A stretch of 64,000 nt of DNA, from positions 1 through 64,000 of the forward strand of contig JAKAKI010000008.1 in NCBI GenBank assembly GCA_021813505.1, written 5' to 3'. The DNA is from a bacterium (lineage in GTDB: Bacteria > Zixibacteria > MSB-5A5 > WJJR01). The position numbers and the translations under genes were made by a program. The notes under the pieces are model-generated. The model saw only the letters and a program-made list of their open reading frames with translations. It made no database searches and was not told where the DNA came from. This document shows positions 1 through 7,804 of this stretch, in pieces (position 1 is the stretch's first letter; every line of letters begins with the position of its first letter).

Positions 1-106
1 AACGCAGCCGAGGGCGGCCGCGCCACACGGGAGCGTGTCGAACGCGAGAATTTTTCTCCCCTCCCCGTACAGGGATAGATACGTTTCGCGACGGTGGGTA
101 GGCGCT

Positions 107-217
107 GTGGCGCGGGCGCCCTCGCCGCGTGCGAGCGGAGCGCGCACCATCCGGCACAACTCACGCAAGAGAGGTTCACCGCTTCGCGTTGAACGCAGCC
201 GAGGGCGGCCGCTCCAC
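107..217. repeat. Dispersed palindromic element, family GTGGCGCGGGCGCCCTCG...CGAGGGCG(C/G)CCGC(G/T)CCAC
   Basis: Inverted ends GTGGCGCGGGCGCCCTCG / CGAGGGCGGCCGCTCCAC (2 mismatches). The end of another copy lies at 1-27, and a second complete copy is at 63136-63247. Confidence 0.8.
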
Positions 218-373
218 ATCGAAGCGTGCCTGTTGCGTGTGTTTTCTCCCCTCTCCCTCCGGGAGAGGGGTCGGGGGTGAGGGCGCTTCTGCACTCCACG
301 CTGAACGCTCTATAGTACAGCGCCGGCAAACGCAGATTCGTTTGCCGGCGCAGAAACGAGAGTGTGTGGGGAA

Positions 374-763
374 CTAACCGCGGCGTTTGACGCCGGTCAG
401 GAGTCCTTTGACCAGCGTTCTTTTCAACTTCTCGCGTCCCGGGCCCTTCCGGTCGCCAATCGCCATCTTGCTGCCGACGCGATCCAGGAAAGTTTCAACT
501 TCGTTTTCGATGGTGCTGCGGGCCATCTCTGGATGTGCGCTGAAAATCTGCGTGTGCAAAGCCTGCCGGATGATCCCGGCGACTGAGGTTCCCTGCTGGC
601 GGGCCATTTTCTTCAGCAGATTGAGTTCGTCCGGATTGAGGATCAGCGAGAACGGCTGCTTGGGTGTCGGGCGCTGTCCCGGCAATCTCCGGTATCCGGG
701 TCTGGGCCCCCGGCGTTTGGGCTCAGCCATCGCGGATGCGGTGGTTTTTTTGGGCCTGGGCAT
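374..763 (-). CDS. Small basic protein, possible ribbon-helix-helix/CopG-like DNA-binding protein
   Basis: 129 aa; 'PFSLILNPDELNLLKKMARQQGTSVAGIIRQAL' resembles an RHH strand-helix-helix; basic termini. Confidence 0.6.
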   Translation of the reverse strand: MPRPKKTTASAMAEPKRRGPRPGYRRLPGQRPTPKQPFSLILNPDELNLLKKMARQQGTSVAGIIRQALHTQIFSAHPEMARSTIENEVETFLDRVGSKMAIGDRKGPGREKLKRTLVKGLLTGVKRRG

Positions 764-1087
764 GGTACATCCTTTCGTAAGGCGTTACAGACTATATTAC
801 TCTCACCGATGCCTAGTACGTAAGCCAAAAGCGTGAAGTCAACATCAAACATGCAAATTGATGTCAATTTCGGAAATTCTTTCCTTCGCATTGCCTTTGG
901 AGAACTCCTAATGCACGCTTGTGGGAGTTGGCCAAGTAGCCGTTCTAACTTTGGCGGGCATGTGGTTCGCTCTATGGACCCCGGTCGCAACCTTGATCCT
1001 ATCGGCCGCGTATATCCAGCGGGGTACTCGCCCAAGGTCGTCAGTATTTCATAGAGACCAGTCAATTAGTCATGACGGGCGTTAATT

Positions 1088-3433
1088 CTACGGCTCGCTG
1101 ACGACCTTCTCCCGGCACAAAATCGTGCTGTAATCATTGAATATCACGTCCTTCGGCCGATCCGCCAGGGGCGGCGTGGAGAATTCGGTATGGCCGGACG
1201 TAATCTCTTGTACGAAAGTACGCCGTCCGCCTTCGAACTCCAAGGTCACCGGAATAAACACCCGAAAGGGGGGATCGGTGTCGAATTGGTCGATCGAGCC
1301 TCTGACGACCCAGCGCCCATCCGGCTGTCGCAGCCGGTCCCAACGATATTCGAATCGCGGAATCTGCGTGCCATACACCCACTGATCGAAGAACCACGCC
1401 ATCGGCATCTGCAGGTGCCGCTCGGTGATGAAGCGGAAATCCTCGGTCGTCGCGTCAAGCCCCTTGAAACTCGTGATATAGTCGCGCATCATCGCCGTAA
1501 ACCGGCCATCGGACCCGGTTCGATAGTCATACAGTTGATTGCGGAGCATGTGCAGAATGTAGGCTCCTTTGGCGTATATCAGGTTTTGATACGACGCGGG
1601 AGATTCAAATGAAGAGCATCGGTATCCCAGCCAGATCGGAGCGACCTGGGGGCCTTCATGCCAGCCCCCGAAGACCCCTTTGTCCAGGATCTGCCCCCGT
1701 AGCTGCTTCATAAAGTTGAGAAATTCATCACTCTTCTTGTGCCGTGCCTGCAAATACAACGCACCGGCATACTCGGCGAAACCCTCCGAGAGCCACTGAT
1801 CGTGATACGACTTCCATCCTACGATATGCCCAAACCACTGGTGAGCCACCTCGTGGGCGCGGAATTCGTCCGTGACGCCTTTCACTTCCTGGTCAAATGA
1901 AAACCAGGCCAGATGCAGAAGCTGCGGGAACCCCTGGCCATGTTCCCCGGGGATCTCCGTGACCGCCAGATGGGACCAGGGATATGGACCGAAAAGCGTG
2001 CCGAACAAGTTTAGCGTTGCCTTAATTTCTTCCGCGACTCTCTTCTTGAAGTCCTTCGTGAAAAGCCCATCGAGGTGATTCGTTCCCCGGTAAATCTCGA
2101 TTAATGGGCCTCCGGGGATGGTATCTGTCAGCCGCTCAAAGCTCCCGAAATTGAAGGAAATGAACGCCACAGGTCCCAATGTCCGCCAAGTGGACCAGTG
2201 CAGGTCGCCGCTCACCGAATCCGCCACAAGCTCGCCCACCGAGACGACGTTGTAGTACTTGGGAAACTCAAATGTTGTGGTGTAGGTGGCGCGATGCCGA
2301 TCAGCCGATGCCGGCAGCCATCGCGTCGTGTAATGGATGTAGAAATCCCCCCAGGGGAACTTGTCGAGAAGCTCCTTCCCATTGTACCAGAAGCGGACCG
2401 ACAGGGTATCGTCAGCCACCAACGCCTGAGGTGCGCGCACCAGGATCCATCCGGCCTCGTCATCATAGATGAATTGCGTCTTCTGGTTTCCAATCATAAC
2501 TGAGTCGAACTTCAATTTCGGCGCGACCGTGAATGGCAGGACTTCCTGCCGGTCGTTGCGGGCCAGGCATGTCAGTCCGACGTCCAGATGCATCGTGCCA
2601 CCGCCATCGATCTTAATCTTGGACTCATAGTGCCGGACATCGAGCCCGCCATCAAGGTGAGTCACCCGCGCCCGGACCTCATCATTGGACCGGTTGCGGT
2701 CGTAGGAGCAGACAAGGTCGACAACTCCGGTACTGGTAACCCCCGCCGGTCTTTGCAGCAACTGGATCGCTTCCGTCTCTGTGTCATCGAGAAAGAAGTG
2801 AAGCGGACGCTGATCGTCCAGTGTCGCCCGTGCATAAAGAAAAGGCGGCTTCCATCCCTGGTCGCAGGCCATCCGCCATCCCCGCGCCGCCAGATCGAAT
2901 TCCGCGTCCCGGTTCACTTCTTTGTCGTACTTCTTGATCACGCCATCAAGCGGCGGCTTGGCGGGAGTTGTACTCGCGACGGCATTAGCCAACCCTGAAG
3001 CGATCGAGGTATCGAAGAAGCGGAAGAATGCCTGATCGAATGTGGCGTCGAGGATCGTGTCTTCGCAGAACCGCCTCAGTTGTGTGCGCTCGATCGCACT
3101 CGGAGGCCGGTAGACCAGCCGTCCTTTACCCCGGAACAAGCATCCGGTTGGGCTTCCTGCGACCGGAACGAAGAAGCACAGAATCCCCGACTGGAACTCG
3201 TATTCTCCAATATCCGTGTGCCAGCGCGCCCCGGGGCGCACTTTGAAGCTGGTGGTGGTATCGAATTGAGGGTCGGCGATCGAGTCGTAAATCGCCCGGT
3301 CCCGGCCCACTAATTCATTTTGGACTTTTGCCTGTGATGCTGACGGTTTGACTAGAGGAAGTATCAGGAACGCAACCAGGAATGGCAGCCACTCAAGGAT
3401 AGGCTTCCGTCGCACTGGGAGTGGCTGGCGCAT
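1088..3433 (-). CDS. Secreted M1-family (gluzincin) aminopeptidase-like protein
   Basis: HEVAHQWFGH zinc motif followed by WLSEGFAEYAGALY. The signal-like N-terminus MRQPLPVRRKPILEWLPFLVAFLILPLVKPSASQA suggests a start at 3433. The upstream ORF extension is intergenic repeat translation. Confidence 0.88.
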   Translation of the reverse strand: MRQPLPVRRKPILEWLPFLVAFLILPLVKPSASQAKVQNELVGRDRAIYDSIADPQFDTTTSFKVRPGARWHTDIGEYEFQSGILCFFVPVAGSPTGCLFRGKGRLVYRPPSAIERTQLRRFCEDTILDATFDQAFFRFFDTSIASGLANAVASTTPAKPPLDGVIKKYDKEVNRDAEFDLAARGWRMACDQGWKPPFLYARATLDDQRPLHFFLDDTETEAIQLLQRPAGVTSTGVVDLVCSYDRNRSNDEVRARVTHLDGGLDVRHYESKIKIDGGGTMHLDVGLTCLARNDRQEVLPFTVAPKLKFDSVMIGNQKTQFIYDDEAGWILVRAPQALVADDTLSVRFWYNGKELLDKFPWGDFYIHYTTRWLPASADRHRATYTTTFEFPKYYNVVSVGELVADSVSGDLHWSTWRTLGPVAFISFNFGSFERLTDTIPGGPLIEIYRGTNHLDGLFTKDFKKRVAEEIKATLNLFGTLFGPYPWSHLAVTEIPGEHGQGFPQLLHLAWFSFDQEVKGVTDEFRAHEVAHQWFGHIVGWKSYHDQWLSEGFAEYAGALYLQARHKKSDEFLNFMKQLRGQILDKGVFGGWHEGPQVAPIWLGYRCSSFESPASYQNLIYAKGAYILHMLRNQLYDYRTGSDGRFTAMMRDYITSFKGLDATTEDFRFITERHLQMPMAWFFDQWVYGTQIPRFEYRWDRLRQPDGRWVVRGSIDQFDTDPPFRVFIPVTLEFEGGRRTFVQEITSGHTEFSTPPLADRPKDVIFNDYSTILCREKVVSEP

Positions 3434-3534
3434 ATTGAAACTTAGGTGCGCGGATAAGGTAGTCGCAAGGAGTTTTACGACGCCACAAACTTGGCGGGAC
3501 CGAGTCCAAAGCGTGGCTGCGATCTCTGGGGCGC

Positions 3535-3653
3535 GTTGAAAAACCCCCGCATCTGGAGGCGAGACCGCGGACAAGAGTGTCCGCGCCACCGAGAGACAAG
3601 AACTTCCAAGACCAGGAGTGGGGCAGACACTCTTGTCTGCCCGGTTTTTCAAC
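3535..3653. repeat. 119-nt dispersed inverted-repeat element (copy A)
   Basis: Ends GTTGAAAAACC / GGTTTTTCAAC with internal GACAAGAGTGTC / GACACTCTTGTC. By-eye alignment to 63510-63628 gives about 109/119 identical with no gaps. Confidence 0.92.
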
Positions 3654-3682
3654 AATCCCCTCTGACCGCGGACGGCTTACTT

Positions 3683-3819
3683 GGGTGCCACGGACAAGGA
3701 AGACCGAGCGGTTCTTCTGCTCGGTCTTCCTTGTCCGTGTCTTTCTTCGGATAGCGAGAAAAGGACACGGACAAGCAGATTCTCCAAAGAGCCGGAGAGT
3801 CTGCTTGTCCGTGGCACCC
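3683..3819. repeat. Nested double-hairpin palindrome
   Basis: Outer GGGTGCCACGGACAAG / CTTGTCCGTGGCACCC. Inner hairpins at 3689-3739 (21-bp perfect arms) and 3766-3813 (20-bp arms, 1 mismatch). Confidence 0.9.
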
Positions 3820-3892
3820 GGCCGGGAAACTCGGTTTTTCAAAAGGTCCCAGGGATCGCTGTCAAGCGCGACCTTCCCTCCGCCAATAACGC

Positions 3893-3920
3893 AGCAGCCC
3901 CACCCGGAAGGGCGGGGCTG
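3893..3920 (-). terminator. Putative terminator hairpin downstream of the M14 peptidase
   Basis: GCAGCCCC...GGGGCTGC stem about 30 nt after the stop; no strong T-tract. Confidence 0.4.
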
Positions 3921-3948
3921 CGATGATTCACTTGATGCTGGGCCCATG

Positions 3949-6192
3949 TTATGGGCAGTTCGGTTCCGGACCGCCGCGGAAGACGTTGTCGATCAGCATC
4001 ACCAGGTCCATAACGTCCACACCCGGCACGCAATTGCATTCCTCGGCGCCGGGAATCACAGGTCCCGGACCATTGCTGAAGATGTAATCGATGAGCCCGA
4101 CGACGTCCATGATGTCGCGCGCGCCGTCGTTGTTCATGTCACCCCTGGTGACAGACATAACGGTCACCTCTTTTGGTGAGGTCACTTTGCTCTTTTGTCC
4201 CTGCGCGTCGGTGGAAGTGAGACGATAGCGGTAGCTCCCATTGGGCTTGCCGGTTACCGGGAATGTCGTGGCGGATAGCGCCGCGGCGCGCGTCAGTACC
4301 GAGTCGTACACTTGAACGGGGGAGACGTCATCGAAATAGACCCCGACGCCGGTCGTAAACTCGTCGGTCTCATACGACAACCGGAACAGCACGTCCTGGC
4401 CTGCGAGTGCATTGAGCGGGAACACTGCATTTGTAAACGCGCCGCCGGACGTCCCGGTGATGCCATTGCCCCGATTGTTCCCGTGCGGATTCGTTCCGGT
4501 CGTAACGTTTCCGTTTAGCGGTGTGAAGTGGGCGCCGCCGTCTGTCGAGGCTTCGACGTACGCGTAATCCCAATCGGTCTCGATGTCCCACCAGATCTTC
4601 GCTTTCAACGTGTCGTTCGGTTTTACGTGGTAGTAGAAGTTCGCGGTCATGCTGTTGTTCAGTCCGTCGGCGTTGCCGCCATAGAAGCTGTGCGAGAATG
4701 AGCTGTACTGTGCCGTGGACAAGGCGAATCCCTGCGAAATCCAATTACCCATTCCGGACTCGGCACTGTCGATCTTGACCTGTCCGCCGTAGAGCTCTTC
4801 CAGCTTATACGATACCGCACCGTTGAGCCCTCCGGGATCGGACCAGCCGAGGGTGTAGTCACCGCCGGTAACTGTGTCTGATGGGGCTGTCCACGTCGGC
4901 ATGACCGGCGGATAGATGCGCTCCGGGGTATCGGCCAGATCGATGATCACCATGTTCGATCCCTGGCACTTGGCGATTTGAAGCGGTATGTACGGTAACT
5001 GCGGCCAGAAACCATTGCCACTGGTGCCTTCTGCGGAGGTGCCCACTTCCGGCGTGAAAGAGTACATCTTCGGATGCTCGCTTGTCGCGCCGTAGCCCCA
5101 ATCGTCCGCGTCACCATTGGTGACGTAGAGCCTCCAGCCGATCTGTGGTACAAAGCCGTTGAAACTTACGAAAGAGTCACCGACGGCCGTAAAGAACGCA
5201 TCGTCCGGAGAATATATCTGGGCGTACCCCCACGGCCACAAGAAGAGGTTGGAATATGAATGGTAGTTGATGTCGAAGACGAACTGATGCGCATTGATAA
5301 AGGCGCGCATGATCTGGGTTTCCAGTTCCGAGAATGCTGCAACGCCCCGATACGTGTCGTCCGCGGGAGTGGGCGATGACCCGTTGTTGTCGAAGCCCCA
5401 GTTGTAACCGTAATTCCGATTGAGATCGACACCGAACGTCCCGTTGGAATTCTCAAAGCGGTTCTTGCGCCACATCCCATACCCGTTGGGGTAATTCAGG
5501 TAATTGTATGCGTACCCGTCCGGATTCACCACCGGGACAAAATAGATCTGCCGCTCGTTCACCAGGCGCGTCAGCATCGTATCGGTTCCGTACCCGTCGG
5601 TGAGCCGTTTCATCGTTTCCAGACAGATTTCCATGCCGATCGGCTCGCGGGCATGGTGCATCCCGGTAAAGAGGACTTCCGGCTCACTCTCGTTGACGTC
5701 CGGATTGTCCGAGATCTTCATTGCGTACAGGAAGCGCCCCTCATAGGTCATAGTCGGGCCAAGCGCAAACCTCGCCGTCGTGATGGTCGGATGGGCGGTA
5801 TGGATCGAATCCATCAGGGCGCTGCACTGCTCCCAAGTGCGGAAACCGCCATTGGGGACGAGCGCCTGAACTTGAAGTGACTGGTAGTAGTCCGGGTTGG
5901 TGACTTCGAGATTGTACCCGGCTTGCCGCAGTGAAACCAACTGCGAGTCGGTAATCATCACCGTGAAAAAGCCGGCCTGGGGATTAAGGTGCTCTTCCCA
6001 GACGTCCAAACCGAGACGGTGCGCCTCCTCGAACTGGCCGTGACCGTTGATATGCCAACGCGCGACGACGCGTCGTTCCTCAAGCAACTGCTTTTCTGTC
6101 TTTCGCGCGGCCTGAGCCGGTACTGCGAGCATGGAACAGAACGCTAGCAGACCTAATAGCCCAACCAGCCAGACCTTGCGGGTACTGCGCAT
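3949..6192 (-). CDS. Secreted M14 zinc carboxypeptidase with C-terminal dockerin-like repeats
   Basis: 'FTGMHHAREPIGMEICLE', 'VDLNRNYGYNWG', 'SFTPEVG' M14 signatures; signal peptide MRSTRKVWLVGLLGLLAFCSMLAVPAQA; C-terminus GDMNNDGARDIMDVVGLIDYIF...VDVMDLVMLIDNVF. Confidence 0.93.
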   Translation of the reverse strand: MRSTRKVWLVGLLGLLAFCSMLAVPAQAARKTEKQLLEERRVVARWHINGHGQFEEAHRLGLDVWEEHLNPQAGFFTVMITDSQLVSLRQAGYNLEVTNPDYYQSLQVQALVPNGGFRTWEQCSALMDSIHTAHPTITTARFALGPTMTYEGRFLYAMKISDNPDVNESEPEVLFTGMHHAREPIGMEICLETMKRLTDGYGTDTMLTRLVNERQIYFVPVVNPDGYAYNYLNYPNGYGMWRKNRFENSNGTFGVDLNRNYGYNWGFDNNGSSPTPADDTYRGVAAFSELETQIMRAFINAHQFVFDINYHSYSNLFLWPWGYAQIYSPDDAFFTAVGDSFVSFNGFVPQIGWRLYVTNGDADDWGYGATSEHPKMYSFTPEVGTSAEGTSGNGFWPQLPYIPLQIAKCQGSNMVIIDLADTPERIYPPVMPTWTAPSDTVTGGDYTLGWSDPGGLNGAVSYKLEELYGGQVKIDSAESGMGNWISQGFALSTAQYSSFSHSFYGGNADGLNNSMTANFYYHVKPNDTLKAKIWWDIETDWDYAYVEASTDGGAHFTPLNGNVTTGTNPHGNNRGNGITGTSGGAFTNAVFPLNALAGQDVLFRLSYETDEFTTGVGVYFDDVSPVQVYDSVLTRAAALSATTFPVTGKPNGSYRYRLTSTDAQGQKSKVTSPKEVTVMSVTRGDMNNDGARDIMDVVGLIDYIFSNGPGPVIPGAEECNCVPGVDVMDLVMLIDNVFRGGPEPNCP

Positions 6193-6393
6193 ACACCCTC
6201 CCAAGATGATATCCACAACTCTGTAATTCGTACTCAATCCTGACGTACTTTAATGTGGGGTGTGAGGACCCCGGACTTTCGATAAGACCTGGAGGCACAG
6301 CGACCTGCCAACGGGCGGCGAAAACTCACCATGCTTCGAAGATAAGATAAATCCGGGTTTTGACAACGGCTTTCGTGTCACAGATCACAAGCA

Positions 6394-6420
6394 CGGGGCG
6401 CCATTGCGTATGGTGCCCCG
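6394..6420. other. Hairpin in the moaC 5' region
   Basis: CGGGGCGCCAT-tgcgt-ATGGTGCCCCG (one G:T pair), ending 33 nt before the moaC ATG. Confidence 0.45.
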
Positions 6421-6453
6421 CTGAGTTAGATTGAAAGGGAGAGAGGTAACCTA

Positions 6454-6954
6454 ATGCCGCATCCGAGCTTCAGCCACTACGACGAACAGGGTCGCGCCCA
6501 CATGGTCGACATCGGTGATAAAAGTGTGACAACTCGCCGGGCGGTGGCGGGAGGACGCATCACACTTCAGGCGGCGACCCTCGAGACAATCGCGCAGGGC
6601 CTTGTGCCTAAGGGCCCACCCTTCGAAATCGCCCGCATTGCCGGTATTGCCGCCGCGAAGAAGACCGCCGATCTGATTCCGCTGTGCCATCCACTGCGCC
6701 TGACATTCATCGATGTGAGCATCAATCCCGGTGAAGACGGACAATCCATACTCGTCACCGCGACCGCGAGCGCCGAGGAGAAGACGGGTGTCGAGATGGA
6801 GGCGCTGGTTGCTTGCACAACGGCCCTCCTGACGATCTACGACATGCTCAAAGCGGTGGACAAGACCATGTCCATTTCAGAGGTTCATCTCATCGAAAAA
6901 TCGGGTGGCCGTTCGAACACACTGCCACCTGATCTCACGCGCAAGTTCGTTTGA
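6454..6954 (+). CDS. moaC: Cyclic pyranopterin monophosphate synthase MoaC
   Basis: 166 aa; 'HMVDIGDKSVTTRRAVAGG', 'IAGIAAAKKTADLIPLCHPL', 'GVEMEALVACTTALLTIYDMLKAVDK'. Confidence 0.97.
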   Translation: MPHPSFSHYDEQGRAHMVDIGDKSVTTRRAVAGGRITLQAATLETIAQGLVPKGPPFEIARIAGIAAAKKTADLIPLCHPLRLTFIDVSINPGEDGQSILVTATASAEEKTGVEMEALVACTTALLTIYDMLKAVDKTMSISEVHLIEKSGGRSNTLPPDLTRKFV

Positions 6955-6957
6955 TGG

Positions 6958-6981
6958 TGGCACGGGCATCCTGCCCGTGCG
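6958..6981. repeat. Short palindrome of the GGCACGGGCATCCTGCCCGTGC type
   Basis: Near-perfect hairpin in the moaC/6982 intergenic gap; reverse translation reads '...HGQDARAT'. Confidence 0.75.
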
Positions 6982-7545
6982 TCATTGCGGCTTGTTTTCC
7001 CGCCCGCTCACGGTCTTGACCTGAAATACGGGATAGACCGAGGCGACATCGGGTGTCACCATCTGCAGGACATTGTGGGGAGAGATAAACGTGGTATCGA
7101 GTACGAGCGATTTTGAGGCTGGCTTGAGCTTCGTGAAGTACAACCGGGTGATTGGACCATTGCCGGGCGGCAACGGCGGCAGTCCCCGGCCGATATCCGA
7201 TATCAGTCCGATCAGAATCGTTTCTTTCAGCGAATCGGGGTGAAATGTCTTGACGGCGAATTTGGCGGTCCGGGTGCGCACGTACGAGGCCGAGTCCAGC
7301 CGGTAGAAGCCATGGCGCGGCGCCCAACGGAACGGTAGCGTCATCGCGGCCAGATTCTCGTCGTTGTTCAAGAAGACGGTTGCGAGCCAGTGTTGATCGT
7401 TGACCGGTTCGATCTCGACGCGAATCGTGTCCACACGGCCATAAGCGTCCGACGGACGCACCGGCTCGGTGGCCGAGGCCGTTCGAATCGCCATCACTAG
7501 CAGTGCCGAAATGAACCCAATCGCAATCCGAATAACGCCTCGCAT
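6982..7545 (-). CDS. Secreted protein, possible single cohesin-like domain
   Basis: 187 aa with signal peptide; 'DTIRVEIEPVNDQHWLATVFLNNDENLAAMTLPFRW...LPPGNGPITRLYFTK' matches a cohesin-like beta-sandwich pattern. Confidence 0.6.
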   Translation of the reverse strand: MRGVIRIAIGFISALLVMAIRTASATEPVRPSDAYGRVDTIRVEIEPVNDQHWLATVFLNNDENLAAMTLPFRWAPRHGFYRLDSASYVRTRTAKFAVKTFHPDSLKETILIGLISDIGRGLPPLPPGNGPITRLYFTKLKPASKSLVLDTTFISPHNVLQMVTPDVASVYPVFQVKTVSGRENKPQ

Positions 7546-7737
7546 TCACTTCCCCCAGAGCACTACCGGCAGGCGACTTTGAATCTCGCCTGATCTCCGT
7601 TCGTCAATGATACACCCATTTGTGGGAATCGCTGAAGTGCAGATGTGAGGAAATGATCAGATTGAGCGATCCGGGTGGAGGTTCTCTGACCACCCCGGCT
7701 ATCGTACCATGCCGGCAGGAGGTGAAGTTTGAGTTCA

Positions 7738-7783
7738 CCATCCCCGTCCTGTGGATGCCATGCACCCGGCATGGCGGGGATGG
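7738..7783. repeat. Intergenic hairpin
   Basis: CCATCCCC...GGGGATGG outer arms and GCCATGC-acccg-GCATGGC inner arms. Confidence 0.6.
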
Positions 7784-7804
7784 TATGAAGACTCCGGCCC
7801 GCGG

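Noticed and set aside
244-285. Possible terminator CCCTCTCCCTCCGGGAGAGGGG
   Set aside because: No neighbouring gene ends here and no T-tract; better explained as another dispersed palindrome.
643-1065. 140-aa minus ORF upstream of and overlapping the RHH-like gene
   Set aside because: No RBS, no domain, overlaps the better-supported 374-763 CDS in a different frame.
3393-3947. 184-aa minus-strand ORF across the 3.4-3.95 kb intergenic region
   Set aside because: It translates through the 119-nt element and nested hairpins; the peptide (LLKNRADKSVCPT-like) is a repeat artefact.
6350-6453. Possible Moco riboswitch upstream of moaC
   Set aside because: Only one short hairpin is visible; the multi-stem Moco RNA architecture is absent.
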